A DNA stretch of 64,000 nucleotides from positions 1,612,001 through 1,676,000 of the forward strand of contig JADJDQ010000021.1 of assembly GCA_016702605.1 (NCBI GenBank), read 5' to 3'. The stretch's first letter is position 1. Each line of letters opens with the position of its first letter. This stretch comes from Candidatus Intricatilinea gracilis. GTDB taxonomy: Bacteria; Pseudomonadota; Gammaproteobacteria; Burkholderiales; Burkholderiaceae_C. The notes under the pieces were generated by a model, which was not told where the DNA came from, did no database searches, and saw nothing but the letters and a program-made list of their open reading frames with translations. The position numbers were made by a program, and so were the translations under genes. Shown one piece after another: positions 49,352-57,891 of this stretch.

Positions 49352-49379
49352 TGTCAGAAGTAAAAACACCTTCCTGACA
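49352..49379. promoter_or_regulatory. Inverted repeat in the AbiEi promoter
   Basis: TGTCAGAAG (49352-49360) pairs with CTTCCTGACA (49370-49379), one extra base in the second arm, around an A-rich spacer. AbiEi proteins bind inverted repeats in their own promoters, so this is a likely operator. Confidence 0.5.
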
Positions 49380-49419
49380 AGCAGCAAGCGCCGAAGCAGC
49401 ACGACATCCAGCCAGGAAC

Positions 49420-49827
49420 TCAAAACCCGACCGCATGAGGCGCATGCAGGCGCGCCTCCTGGGTGCGTCCGCCGTAGCCCCAGGCTGCGGCGCGCACGTC
49501 CTGCACCTGCACGTAGCTGGTGTCGTGCAGCGATCCGAGTCGCTCGGCAAGAGCCGCATGCACGGCCGCTATCCAGCGGGCCTTCTGCTCCTTGGTGTTG
49601 GTCTCGTCGGTAATGCGGATCTCGACGAAGGCCGTGGCCTTGCCGCCTTCAGCGACCGCCTGGCCGCCGATGAACCAATGCGAACGATCGACGAACTGAA
49701 GGGCGATGGCGACGAGGTCGGCGCGCTTGCCGAGGATGTCGGCCGTAAGTCCGAGCAGGTCGTCGGCCACCTGGCGGGCCAGCGTGGTGTCGGGCGGGCG
49801 GCCGATGAGTACGGTGAGGATGGGCAT
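49420..49827 (-). CDS. 4-oxalocrotonate tautomerase-family protein
   Basis: Small tautomerase of the 4-OT/MSF superfamily, 135 residues. The start ATG 49827 puts the catalytic proline directly after Met (MPILTVLIGRPPD), as the family requires; longer frames would bury it. A second half includes HWFIGGQAV and FVEIRITDE, typical of two-domain tautomerases. It is preceded on the same strand by a small helical protein gene, and divergent from a LysR regulator that probably controls it. The substrate is unknown. Confidence 0.87.
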   Translation of the reverse strand: MPILTVLIGRPPDTTLARQVADDLLGLTADILGKRADLVAIALQFVDRSHWFIGGQAVAEGGKATAFVEIRITDETNTKEQKARWIAAVHAALAERLGSLHDTSYVQVQDVRAAAWGYGGRTQEARLHAPHAVGF

Positions 49828-49864
49828 GGCTGGGCGGTGGGTATGGGGTGACGGCGATCCGGGT

Positions 49865-50095
49865 TCAGGAATCGGCCGAGGCAACCAACGCGGCCTGACG
49901 CAGGCGCCAGTGGCGCTGCAGGCGCTGTTCCCAGCGGCGAGCGGAACGGGCTGCGTGGTTGGCCGCACTGACCAGGGCATGGTCGAGGTCGCGCCAAAGG
50001 TCGACCATGGCCTCCTGGCGAAGCTCCTCGGCACGCCTACGTGCCTGGTCATGAAGTCGGGCTGTGGCGTCTATCTGGTGCAGTTCGTGGGTCAT
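49865..50095 (-). CDS. Small Arg/Ala-rich helical protein
   Basis: A 76-residue protein of high helical propensity (QARRRAEELRQEAMVDLWRD, then HAARSARRWEQRLQRHWRLR), no membrane segment. Not recognised. The stop is 38 bp before the tautomerase start on the same strand, so the two form an operon, and the same pattern of a small helical gene before a tautomerase next to LysR makes it likely real. Confidence 0.6.
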   Translation of the reverse strand: MTHELHQIDATARLHDQARRRAEELRQEAMVDLWRDLDHALVSAANHAARSARRWEQRLQRHWRLRQAALVASADS

Positions 50096-50130
50096 GGCTG
50101 GCTCCTGTTGGTGACGATGGGCCTCACTCT

Positions 50131-50191
50131 AGAAGCACAGCAGTGCTTCTGAAACCACCAGATCTGCCAATCCGTATTGCAGTATCTGCAA
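50131..50191. promoter_or_regulatory. LysR-type operators in the divergent promoter
   Basis: Two symmetric sites: AGAAGCAC/GTGCTTCT with a 4-base spacer (50131-50150) and TTGCAG-TAT-CTGCAA (50177-50191), which includes the T-N11-A pattern of LysR regulators. They lie between the tautomerase operon and the lysR gene. Confidence 0.6.
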
Positions 50192-50211
50192 CGCACAGGC
50201 ACAGTGCGGCG

Positions 50212-51105
50212 ATGAATCTGCAACTCGACGACGTCACCCTGTTCGTGCGCGTGGCCACGCTGGGAAGCCTGTCGGCTGCGGCCCGTGAACGCAACGCGCC
50301 GGTTAGCCAGATCAGCCGTTCCCTGGCCCGCCTGGAAACCACCTGCGGCGTGCGGCTGATGCACCGCAACACCCACGGCCTGAGCCTCACCGACGAGGGC
50401 GATGCCTTCCTGGCCCAGGCGCGACGCATGCTCGACATCGGCGCGGAGATGCAGGTCGAACTGAGCGGCAAGATCGGTGCGCCCAGCGGCTGGGTCCGAC
50501 TGAGCGTGAGCGCCGTACTGGCGCAGGCGGTGATCGCACCGGGCCTGGCCGGCCTGTATGAACGCCACCCCGGACTGCAACTGGACATCAGTGCCGACGA
50601 CCGCATCGTCGACATGGCGCGCGAAGGCATCGACGTGGCGATCCGCACGGGCACGCCGAGCAGCGACACGGTGGTGGCGCGCCAGATCGGCGTGCTCACG
50701 CGCAGCCTGTACGCCGCGCCGGCCTACCTGGCGCTGCACGGCATGCCGGCCAGTGTGGAGGACCTCGCCAACCATCGTCTGGTCAGCAACAGCGCCAGCC
50801 CGGCACTCAACGAGTGGACCTACACCGATGGGCGCAAGACCGAGGTCTACACGGCCAGGGGTTCGACCCGGGTCGACAACACGGCCGCCCTGGTTGCCCT
50901 GGTGCAGGCCGGCGTCGGCATCTCGCGCATGGTCGATCTGGTGGCACGGCCGCTGGTCAGGAGCGGCCTGCTGGTGCCGGTGCTGCCGGACAGCTTCGCC
51001 TCACCGCCGGTGCCGATGTACGCCGTGATGCTGCGAGAACGCCATCGCCTGCCCAAGGTGCGGGCCTGCATCGACTACTGGGCCGAGTGGATGGGGACGG
51101 CGTAG
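50212..51105 (+). CDS. LysR-family transcriptional regulator
   Basis: A 297-residue LysR-type regulator. The N-terminal helix-turn-helix (DDVTLFVRVATLGSLSAAAR, NAPVSQISRSLARLE) is followed by a PBP2-type effector domain (SGWVRLSVSAVLAQAVIAP, LDISADDRIVDMAREGIDVAIRTG). This CrgA/AaeR-like arrangement is common in Burkholderiales. ATG 50212 gives the canonical start; the longer frame to 50041 covers the operators. It is divergent from the tautomerase operon, and typical LysR sites sit between them, so it should regulate both itself and the operon. Confidence 0.93.
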   Translation: MNLQLDDVTLFVRVATLGSLSAAARERNAPVSQISRSLARLETTCGVRLMHRNTHGLSLTDEGDAFLAQARRMLDIGAEMQVELSGKIGAPSGWVRLSVSAVLAQAVIAPGLAGLYERHPGLQLDISADDRIVDMAREGIDVAIRTGTPSSDTVVARQIGVLTRSLYAAPAYLALHGMPASVEDLANHRLVSNSASPALNEWTYTDGRKTEVYTARGSTRVDNTAALVALVQAGVGISRMVDLVARPLVRSGLLVPVLPDSFASPPVPMYAVMLRERHRLPKVRACIDYWAEWMGTA

Positions 51106-51529
51106 CAGAGTTGCCAGACGCACGTTCCAGCAACACTCAGCTCAATTGTCAGTTTGAATCCAAGTGGCTGCACGTACCGTTGAGCCTTCGGCTATCGAGC
51201 GCTCGACACGGGCATTGCGACCAATGATGGAGGGCATTGCCTTGCACACCCGGTCAATGCGCATCCTCGCTAAGCGAGAGGAGGTTTCGAGCTATTAACA
51301 GGCCGGCACAGGCGAGCCGCATGGATATCTCAGGATCTCGGCGCGAAGCCTGTTCCGACTCCGGATCGCAGTTCGCTCATACCGTTCCGAACACGCCAGC
51401 ACGATCCGCCTGCAAGATTGTCGATCGAATGACGCATCAACTCTGACGCCCAACGCCCCTAGAGTGGCCACACCGGCAAACGATTCTCACTGCCGGCCCC
51501 ACAACCCGCAGAGCAAGGGGATCGTCAAG
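51106..51529. other. Intergenic region before the conjugation operon
   Basis: 424 bases without a supported gene; a 69-codon plus frame (51237-51446) has no RBS or domain. A small imperfect hairpin around TCCTCGC/GCGAGAGGA at 51269-51285 is visible. The promoter of the T4SS operon and perhaps a boundary of the mobile element should lie here, but no att repeat was recognised. Confidence 0.45.
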
Positions 51530-52075
51530 ATGAACGTCATCGACACCAGGTACCTTGGCTGCTCGCGCCGTGCAGCCGCCCTCGTCGCCACAGCCGCAAC
51601 CACACTGTCGCTGTACATGAGCCCCGCCATGGCCGTCGACGGCTGCCAGGTCCTGCTGTGCTTGGCCGCCCCCAAGTGGCAGGACGTGCCCGTGTGTGTG
51701 CCCACCATCAATGCGCTCATGCGCGACCTCTCGCGCGGCAAGCCCTTCCCGGTGTGCGGCATGAGCGGCAACGGCAACACCGCACGCCATGACTGGTCCA
51801 GCGTGCCGGACCTGTGCCCGCCGCAATACGCCCACGTCAATCTGGAAGTCACGCCCCCCATCTACTCCTGCGACTACGCCGGAGCGGTATCGGTCACCAT
51901 CGACCAGCAGCCCTTCACGCGCACCTGGTGGACCACCGGCGGCAACACGGTCACCGAGTACTTCCCGGCGGCAAAGACGCAACTGGGCAACTGGGACACC
52001 CGCTTCGACGATGACTACACCGCCTGGCTGGCCCTTCAGCCAGTGGTCGATCCGAGTTCGGTGCCGGCCAACTGA
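51530..52075 (+). CDS. Secreted hypothetical protein at the head of the T4SS operon
   Basis: A 181-residue protein with a Sec-type signal peptide (basic start, hydrophobic core AALVATAATTLSLYMSPAMA, cleaved near residue 36) and six or more cysteines in the mature part (DGCQVLLCLAAPKW, VPVCVPTIN, FPVCGMSG, DLCPPQY, YSCDYAG), suggesting a disulfide-rich periplasmic protein. Proteins of this kind are found at the same place in VirB-type operons of Burkholderiales elements, but their role is not known to me. It lies 64 bp before virB1. ATG 51530 is chosen for the signal peptide; the ATG at 51464 adds a non-signal lead. Confidence 0.8.
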   Translation: MNVIDTRYLGCSRRAAALVATAATTLSLYMSPAMAVDGCQVLLCLAAPKWQDVPVCVPTINALMRDLSRGKPFPVCGMSGNGNTARHDWSSVPDLCPPQYAHVNLEVTPPIYSCDYAGAVSVTIDQQPFTRTWWTTGGNTVTEYFPAAKTQLGNWDTRFDDDYTAWLALQPVVDPSSVPAN

Positions 52076-52139
52076 CCTGCTGCTGCGGGCTCATGCCCAC
52101 CGAGCATACCGTCCCCTGATTGCCCGTGCGAGGTACGCC

Positions 52140-52628
52140 ATGGACATCGCGACCCTTCTGCCATTGCTGCTCACCTGCTCACCACAGGTCGATGCCGCCA
52201 CGGCCCGAGCGCTGATCAGCGTCGAGAGCGCCGCCAACCCACATGCCATCGGCGTTGTCGGCGGCGCCCTTGAACGCCAGCCCCGTCATCGATCCGAAGC
52301 CTTGGCCACCGCTCATGCACTCAAGCGCAACGGCTGGGACTTCAGCGTCGGCCTCGCACAGATCAACGTGCGCAATGTCAGGCGACTGGGCCTGACCATG
52401 GAGCAGGCCTTCGAGCCCTGCACCAACCTGGCGGCGATGCAGACACTGTTGTCCGACTGCTACGCCCGTGCCCCAGCGAAGGCCAGCGGCCGCGGCGAAC
52501 AACAAGCCCTGCGTCAGGCCTTCTCCTGCTACTACAGCGGCAACTACTCGACCGGCTTCGCACATGGCTATGTGAGGCGAATCGAACTGGCCGCAGCGCG
52601 TTTGCCGCAGGGCCCGCCGGCTCGTTGA
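52140..52628 (+). CDS. virB1: VirB1-type lytic transglycosylase
   Basis: Muramidase opening the peptidoglycan for T4SS assembly, 162 residues. SLT-fold motifs: catalytic Glu in ALISVESAANPHAIG near residue 28, FSVGLAQINVRN near 73, and the C-terminal AFSCYYSGNYSTGFAHGYVRR. There is no classical signal peptide; the N-terminus MDIATLLPLLLTCSPQ is only mildly hydrophobic, as in other VirB1 proteins of mobile elements. It precedes virB2. Confidence 0.9.
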   Translation: MDIATLLPLLLTCSPQVDAATARALISVESAANPHAIGVVGGALERQPRHRSEALATAHALKRNGWDFSVGLAQINVRNVRRLGLTMEQAFEPCTNLAAMQTLLSDCYARAPAKASGRGEQQALRQAFSCYYSGNYSTGFAHGYVRRIELAAARLPQGPPAR

Positions 52629-52738
52629 TCCGTCCAGGCCCGACCCGAGCAGGTCCGGCCAACTTGTTCTCTACGCCCGTACATCGGCTCACGCCGAGGA
52701 CGACACACGCCCCTAGCCTTGCCCTCACAGGAGACGCC

Positions 52739-53041
52739 ATGAAGACCTCAAACTTCGACGACCGCGCGACCGGGTGGAGGACCTCCTGCCTGTTCGGTCT
52801 GCTGCCCGCCTTGCTGCCCTCGCTCGCAGCAGCACAGGGCTTCGACAAGATCAACACAACCGTGCTCAACATCCAGGCCATCTTGGTGACCATCTCGATC
52901 GCCGTGGTCACCATCGCCATCATCTGGGCCGGCTTCAAGATGGTTTTCCAGGGCGCACGCTTCGCGGACATCGCCAACGTGCTGATCGGCGGCACCATCA
53001 TCGGCGGTGCGGCGGCCTTCGCCAGCTTCATCGTGGCCTGA
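52739..53041 (+). CDS. virB2: VirB2-type major pilin
   Basis: Pilin subunit of the conjugative pilus, 100 residues: leader with hydrophobic part (LFGLLPALLPSLAAAQG, cleaved near residue 32) and two mature helices (ILVTISIAVVTIAIIWAGFKM and ANVLIGGTIIGGAAAFASFIV) with a short basic loop between, the TrbC/VirB2 pattern. ACAGGAG precedes ATG 52739. Followed 17 bp later by virB3. Confidence 0.92.
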   Translation: MKTSNFDDRATGWRTSCLFGLLPALLPSLAAAQGFDKINTTVLNIQAILVTISIAVVTIAIIWAGFKMVFQGARFADIANVLIGGTIIGGAAAFASFIVA

Positions 53042-53058
53042 CCAGGCAGGGTGACGCC

Positions 53059-53391
53059 ATGCTTGCCGAAGCCATCTACAAGGGCGCCACACGCCCTGCC
53101 ATGAAGCTGGGCATACCGCTGGTGCCCCTGGTCGTGCTGCTCGGCCTGGCAGGCCTGCTGGTGCTATGGGGCGGCCTGCTCATCAGTGGCTGGCTCGCCC
53201 TCGGCGCGGTGCTGGCTGTCGTGCCCGCCCTGGTCTGGATGCGCCTGGTCACCCGAAAGGACGACCAGCGTTTTCGGCAAACGACCCTGGCCTTGAAGCT
53301 GCGCTTGCGGGACCACAACCAGCGCCTGTGGCATGCCCGCAGCTACTCACCCACCGTCTACAAGGGAGTGCGTGATGTCTGGACTTCATGA
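53059..53391 (+). CDS. virB3: VirB3-type inner-membrane protein
   Basis: T4SS inner-membrane component, 110 residues, starting IYKGATRPAMKLGIPLVPL, the VirB3/TrbD signature, with two hydrophobic segments (LVVLLGLAGLLVLWGGLLI, LALGAVLAVVPALVW). Its 3' end overlaps virB4 by 17 bp, so the two are coupled; VirB3 and VirB4 work together and are often fused in other systems. Confidence 0.92.
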   Translation: MLAEAIYKGATRPAMKLGIPLVPLVVLLGLAGLLVLWGGLLISGWLALGAVLAVVPALVWMRLVTRKDDQRFRQTTLALKLRLRDHNQRLWHARSYSPTVYKGVRDVWTS

Positions 53392-55954
53392 GCTGTTCTT
53401 CCGCCGTCGCGACGGCGCGGGCATGAACTCGGCGCGGCCCAGCTTGCGCGCCAAGCACAGTGCTACAGAGGAAGCCGCCCTGCCCCGTCGGGCCGTGCAC
53501 CTGCGTGACCTGCCCGGTCCGCGCTACTGGGCCCAGGCCGGCCGGGAGAACCCGCTCTCGCGCTTCGTGCCGTTCTCGTCGCAGGTCTCGGCGCACGATG
53601 TCATCACCCGCGGCGGCGACTATCTGCGCGTGTGGCGGCTGGACGGCGTGCCCTTCGAATGCGCCGACGAAGGCCTGATCACCGAACGCCATGAAGCCTG
53701 GTGCAGCTTGCTGCGCAACCTGACTGGTGGCCAGTGGGCGGTCTGGACGCACCGCATCCACAGACACGTGAGCGATGCCCTGGACGACCCTGCCGAACCC
53801 GGCTTCGCGCGTGATCTGTCCCAGGCCTGGCATGCCCGCCTGGGGCTGCACCGCATGATGAGCAACGAGCTCTACCTCACCTTGCTCTACCGTCCTCAGG
53901 CCTCGCGCGTAAGCCGGGCCCTGCAAGCCCGTCAGCGCAGCCGCGAAGCCATCGCTCAGGCCCAGGCCGAAGCCCTGCGCCTGATGGAGGAACGCTCGGC
54001 ACTGGTCGGGCGGGTCCTGCGCGGTTTCGGTCCTCAGTTGCTCGGGCTGCGCCAATCCAACGGTCGCCCCCACAGCGAAGTTGCTGAGTTCCTGGGCTAC
54101 CTGGTCAATGGCAGCTGGCGGCCCATCCCCATGACACGCGGGCCGCTCTACCGCATCCTGCCCACCACCCGGTTGTCCTTCGGCGGCGACAAGCTGGAAC
54201 TGCGACAAGGATCGACTCGGCGCCACGCCGCGCTGGTGGACATCAAGGAATACGCCGATGCGGTGGAACCCGGCATTCTCGATGCCCTGCTCTTTGAAGC
54301 CAGCGAGTTCATCGAGACGCAGAGCTTTTCCGTGCTGCCCAGGAGGGATGCCATGCGGGCGCTCGAACTGCAGCGCGACCAGCTGATCGCCAGCGACGAC
54401 GTCGTGGCCAGCCAGGTCGCCGAGATGGATGTGGCGCTCAACGAACTGGGTGACGGCCAGTTCTGCATGGGCGAGTACCACTACAGCCTGGTCGTGTTCG
54501 GTGACGACGTGGCCGACGCCGGACGGCGTGCCGCCCAGGCCATCGGCGCGGTGGGCGAAGCGTCGAGCCTGCAGATGGCACCGGTCGACCTGGTGGCCGA
54601 TGCCGCCTGGTTCGCCCAGATGCCCGGGAACTGGACCTGGCGACCACGCGACGCCAAGCTGTCCTCGCGCGCCTTTGCCGCCCTGGCTGCGGGACACAAC
54701 TTCCCGCGTGGCAAGCGTGACGGCAACCCCTGGGGCCAGGCCCTAGCGCTGCTGCGCACACCTTCAGGTCAGCCCTTATACCTGAACCTGCATGTGAGCC
54801 CCGAGGGCGAGGACTCGGCCGACCAGAAGCTGCCGGGCAACACGCTCATCATCGGCTCTACCGGTGTGGGCAAGACCACGCTGGAGATGTTCCTGCTGAC
54901 CCTCACGCGCAAGTGGACGCCAGCCCCTCGGCTGGTGCTGTTCGACCTGGACCGCGGCTGCGAGATCGCCATCCGTGCCCTGGGTGGGCGCTACCTGGCC
55001 CTCGAGGCCGGCAAGCCCACCGGCTGCAACCCGCTGCAGCGCGAACCCACACCGGCTCGCATCCAGTTCTGGGAACAGCTGGTACGCACCTGCATCGCCA
55101 CGCCGGCGCTAGCGCTGATGCCTTCGGATGAACGCGCCATAGCCGATGCAGTGCGGGCCGTGGCCCTGATGCCGGCCCACCTGCGCCGGCTGTCAACCGT
55201 GCGCCAGAACCTGCCCAGAAGCGGCGAGAACAGTCTGTACGAGCGCCTGTCACGCTGGTGCCAGGGGGGAGCACTGGGCTGGGTCTTCGACGGCGACGGG
55301 GACAGGGCCGACGACCGCCTCGCCGATCTCGTATCCGTGCCGGTCATCGGCTTCGACACGACCGAGTTCCTGGACCTGCCCGAGGTACGCACGCCCGTCA
55401 TGCTCTATCTGCTGCAGGTGATGGACGAGCTGGTCGACGGCCAGCGCCTCATCTACGTGATCTCGGAGTTCTGGAAAGCGCTGGACCATCCGGTCTTCAG
55501 CGATTTCGCGAAGCAAAAGCAGAAGACCATCCGCAAACAGAACGGCCTGGGCATCTTCGACACGCAGAGCCCGTCCGATGTGCTGCGCCACCCGATCGGG
55601 CGGACCATGATCGAGCAAAGCGTGACCAAGATCTTTCTGGCCAACCCGCAGGCGGTGCGCGAGGAATATGTCGAAGGTTTCGGGCTCAGCGAGGCGGAGT
55701 ACGACACCGTGCGCAGCCTGGCCAGTCAGGGTGGACGCCGCTTCCTGGTCAAGCAGGGACACAGTTCGGCGATCTGCGAACTGGACCTGTCGGGGATGGA
55801 GGACCACATCACGGTGCTGTCGTCGACGACGGACAACGTGGCGCTGCTGGACGCCATCCGCGAGCGGGTCGGTGACGACCCGGCTGCGTGGTTGCTCCTG
55901 CTGCAAGCCGAAGTCCGCGCGCGCCGGCAATCCCAGCGCCGGCCCGGCCGGTAG
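53375..55954 (+). CDS. virB4: VirB4-type conjugation ATPase
   Basis: Main energising ATPase of pilus formation and transfer, 859 residues. N-terminal CagE/TrbE-VirB domain to about 450, then the ATPase with Walker A IIGSTGVGKTTL near 490-501, and Walker B-like region LIYVISEFWKALD, where the usual acidic pair appears as Ser-Glu. The sensor motif IFDTQSPSD is intact. GGGAG precedes ATG 53375. The protein is slightly longer than Agrobacterium VirB4 (789) by N-terminal residues 1-60 that are basic. Confidence 0.94.
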   Translation: MSGLHELFFRRRDGAGMNSARPSLRAKHSATEEAALPRRAVHLRDLPGPRYWAQAGRENPLSRFVPFSSQVSAHDVITRGGDYLRVWRLDGVPFECADEGLITERHEAWCSLLRNLTGGQWAVWTHRIHRHVSDALDDPAEPGFARDLSQAWHARLGLHRMMSNELYLTLLYRPQASRVSRALQARQRSREAIAQAQAEALRLMEERSALVGRVLRGFGPQLLGLRQSNGRPHSEVAEFLGYLVNGSWRPIPMTRGPLYRILPTTRLSFGGDKLELRQGSTRRHAALVDIKEYADAVEPGILDALLFEASEFIETQSFSVLPRRDAMRALELQRDQLIASDDVVASQVAEMDVALNELGDGQFCMGEYHYSLVVFGDDVADAGRRAAQAIGAVGEASSLQMAPVDLVADAAWFAQMPGNWTWRPRDAKLSSRAFAALAAGHNFPRGKRDGNPWGQALALLRTPSGQPLYLNLHVSPEGEDSADQKLPGNTLIIGSTGVGKTTLEMFLLTLTRKWTPAPRLVLFDLDRGCEIAIRALGGRYLALEAGKPTGCNPLQREPTPARIQFWEQLVRTCIATPALALMPSDERAIADAVRAVALMPAHLRRLSTVRQNLPRSGENSLYERLSRWCQGGALGWVFDGDGDRADDRLADLVSVPVIGFDTTEFLDLPEVRTPVMLYLLQVMDELVDGQRLIYVISEFWKALDHPVFSDFAKQKQKTIRKQNGLGIFDTQSPSDVLRHPIGRTMIEQSVTKIFLANPQAVREEYVEGFGLSEAEYDTVRSLASQGGRRFLVKQGHSSAICELDLSGMEDHITVLSSTTDNVALLDAIRERVGDDPAAWLLLLQAEVRARRQSQRRPGR

Positions 55955-55969
55955 TTCGGGGAGAGCCCC

Positions 55970-57058
55970 ATGTACTCCTGGGTCGGCAATCAGTTCGACG
56001 TCGTGCTGGCGGGCTACATCTTCAGTGTGGTCGCCAGCCTGGCTGCGTCACTCGCCCCCGTCGCCTTGTCGGCCATGACGCTGTGGGTCACTCTGTACGG
56101 CTGGGCAGTGCTGCGCAACGAGGTGCCAGAGACAGTGCAGTCCTTTGTCTGGAAGGCCTTCAAGATCGGCCTGGTGCTGGCCGTTGCCCTGCAGGCGGGC
56201 GTCTACGTGCCACAGGTGGCCGACACGGCCAACAGCCTGGCAACCGGGGTGGCGGTGACGTTCCTGCCGGCCAGCATTGACCCGACCACGATCACGAATC
56301 CCTACCAGTTGCTCGACCACTTCAACGACGAAGCCAGTCGTCAGGCGTCGGATCTGCTGAAGGAGGCTTCGTTGTTCCGGCTGGACCTGCTGCTGGCGGC
56401 CTGCCTGTTTTCGGCGGGGTCGGTGATCTTCCTGTGCATCGCGATGTTCGTCGTGACGCTGTCCAAGGTGCTGCTGGCCTTCGTGATCGCGGTCGGCCCG
56501 GTATTCGTGCTCTGCCTGGCCTGGCGGCCCACCCAGCGCTTCTTCGACAGCTGGCTGTCGATGGTGCTCAACGCCGTGGTGTTGACCTGGTTCGCGTTCT
56601 TCGCGCTGGGCATCAGCACGTATTTGGGCAACCAGGTCTTCCTGGCGATCGACCGGGGCGGTGGTTTCCTGGGCAGCACGTTCAACGTGCTGGGGGAATG
56701 CCTGCGGTATTGCGTGCTGATGATCCTGCTGGCGATCCTGTGCTTTCAAGCACCGGGGTTGGCGGCGGCGCTGACCGGCGGCGCAGCAGTGCAGCAAGGG
56801 GTGCAGATGGTGCAGAACACCTTGATGGTGGCGGGGATGAGGTCGGCTGCGCGGGCCGGCACGACACCACCGGGTGGGGTGATGCGGGCTGGGATGGGCT
56901 TGCCGCATGCAGCTGGGTTTGCGACCGGGCGGGCGGCGATGTCTGCCGGGCAGGCCGTGGCGGGGACGGGGGTGATGGCGGTGTCGGCGGCACGGCAGGT
57001 GGGATCAGGGGTGCGCACAGCGGCCTACAAGCTGGCTGCGTTGCGTGGGCGGGTTTGA
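55970..57058 (+). CDS. virB6: VirB6-type polytopic membrane protein
   Basis: Inner-membrane channel component, 362 residues, with at least six hydrophobic segments, including GYIFSVVASLAASLAPVALS near the start and VLLAFVIAVGPVFVLCLAW near 165-185, the TrbL/VirB6 signature with a conserved Trp and RFFDSWLSMVLN following. The C-terminal 90 residues are Ala/Gly/Thr-rich and soluble. It lies between virB4 and virB5; in Agrobacterium virB5 precedes virB6. Confidence 0.9.
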   Translation: MYSWVGNQFDVVLAGYIFSVVASLAASLAPVALSAMTLWVTLYGWAVLRNEVPETVQSFVWKAFKIGLVLAVALQAGVYVPQVADTANSLATGVAVTFLPASIDPTTITNPYQLLDHFNDEASRQASDLLKEASLFRLDLLLAACLFSAGSVIFLCIAMFVVTLSKVLLAFVIAVGPVFVLCLAWRPTQRFFDSWLSMVLNAVVLTWFAFFALGISTYLGNQVFLAIDRGGGFLGSTFNVLGECLRYCVLMILLAILCFQAPGLAAALTGGAAVQQGVQMVQNTLMVAGMRSAARAGTTPPGGVMRAGMGLPHAAGFATGRAAMSAGQAVAGTGVMAVSAARQVGSGVRTAAYKLAALRGRV

Positions 57059-57135
57059 GCGCCCTGCGCAGGTTCCCGAACGTCTTTTCAACGATGTCTG
57101 GCAACAGCGGACGTGCTGTCCGCATGGAGGCTTCC

Positions 57136-57831
57136 ATGAAGATTCGACACAAGATCGCGGCGGCTGCGCTGGCGGCCTGCGGCACGGTCAACGTGCAGGC
57201 CCAGGGCATCCCGGTGATCGACATCGCCAACCTGATCCAGACACTGCTGCAGGTGCTCAACGATGTCACCGAGATCGAGAACCAGGTGCAGCAGATCACC
57301 CAGCTCGGTGACCAGCTCAGCAGCATGAACGGCATCCGCAACCTGGGCGATGTGTTCAACAACCCGCTGCTGCGCAACTACGTGCCGGCCGAGGCCTACA
57401 CCGTCCTCAATGCCGTCAACACCGGCGGCTACAGCGGACTGAACGGCACAGCCAGAGCCTTGCGGGATGCGGGCATGGTCTACAACTGCATGGACCTCGT
57501 CGGCCCTGCGCGAACGAGCTGCCAGGCCAACCTGGCTCAGCCCTATCAGCACAAGGGTGTGCTGCAGGATGCCATGAAGTCTGCCGCCGGGCGCCTGGGC
57601 CAGATCCAGTCGCTGATGAACCAGATCAACGCCACGACCGACCAGAAGGCCATCGGTGAGCTGCAGGCACGCATCGGCGCCGAGAACGCCCAGCTGACCC
57701 ACGAGGCCACGCAGATCCAGATGCTGCAGGCCATGGCCGACAGCGAGGAGCGCATCGCCCGCTCGCGCGACCGCGAGCGCCAGTACGAGATGCTGGGGCG
57801 CACCGGGCGTATTGCCGACTTCCTGCCATGA
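57136..57831 (+). CDS. virB5: VirB5-type minor pilus protein
   Basis: Pilus-tip adhesin/assembly factor, 231 residues. Signal peptide MKIRHKIAAAALAACGTV cleaved near AQA-Q (residue 23), then long helices (LLQVLNDVTEIENQVQQITQ, AENAQLTHEATQIQML) and two cysteines in the middle (YNCMDLVGPARTSC). This matches VirB5/TrbJ proteins. ATG 57136 has GGAGG upstream; ATG 57124 is too near that site. It comes after virB6. Confidence 0.88.
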   Translation: MKIRHKIAAAALAACGTVNVQAQGIPVIDIANLIQTLLQVLNDVTEIENQVQQITQLGDQLSSMNGIRNLGDVFNNPLLRNYVPAEAYTVLNAVNTGGYSGLNGTARALRDAGMVYNCMDLVGPARTSCQANLAQPYQHKGVLQDAMKSAAGRLGQIQSLMNQINATTDQKAIGELQARIGAENAQLTHEATQIQMLQAMADSEERIARSRDRERQYEMLGRTGRIADFLP

Positions 57832-57891
57832 GCATGCCAGGCCCAGGAGGCTCACCTCTCGAGCCACTGTAGCGACACACCGGAGACTCAG

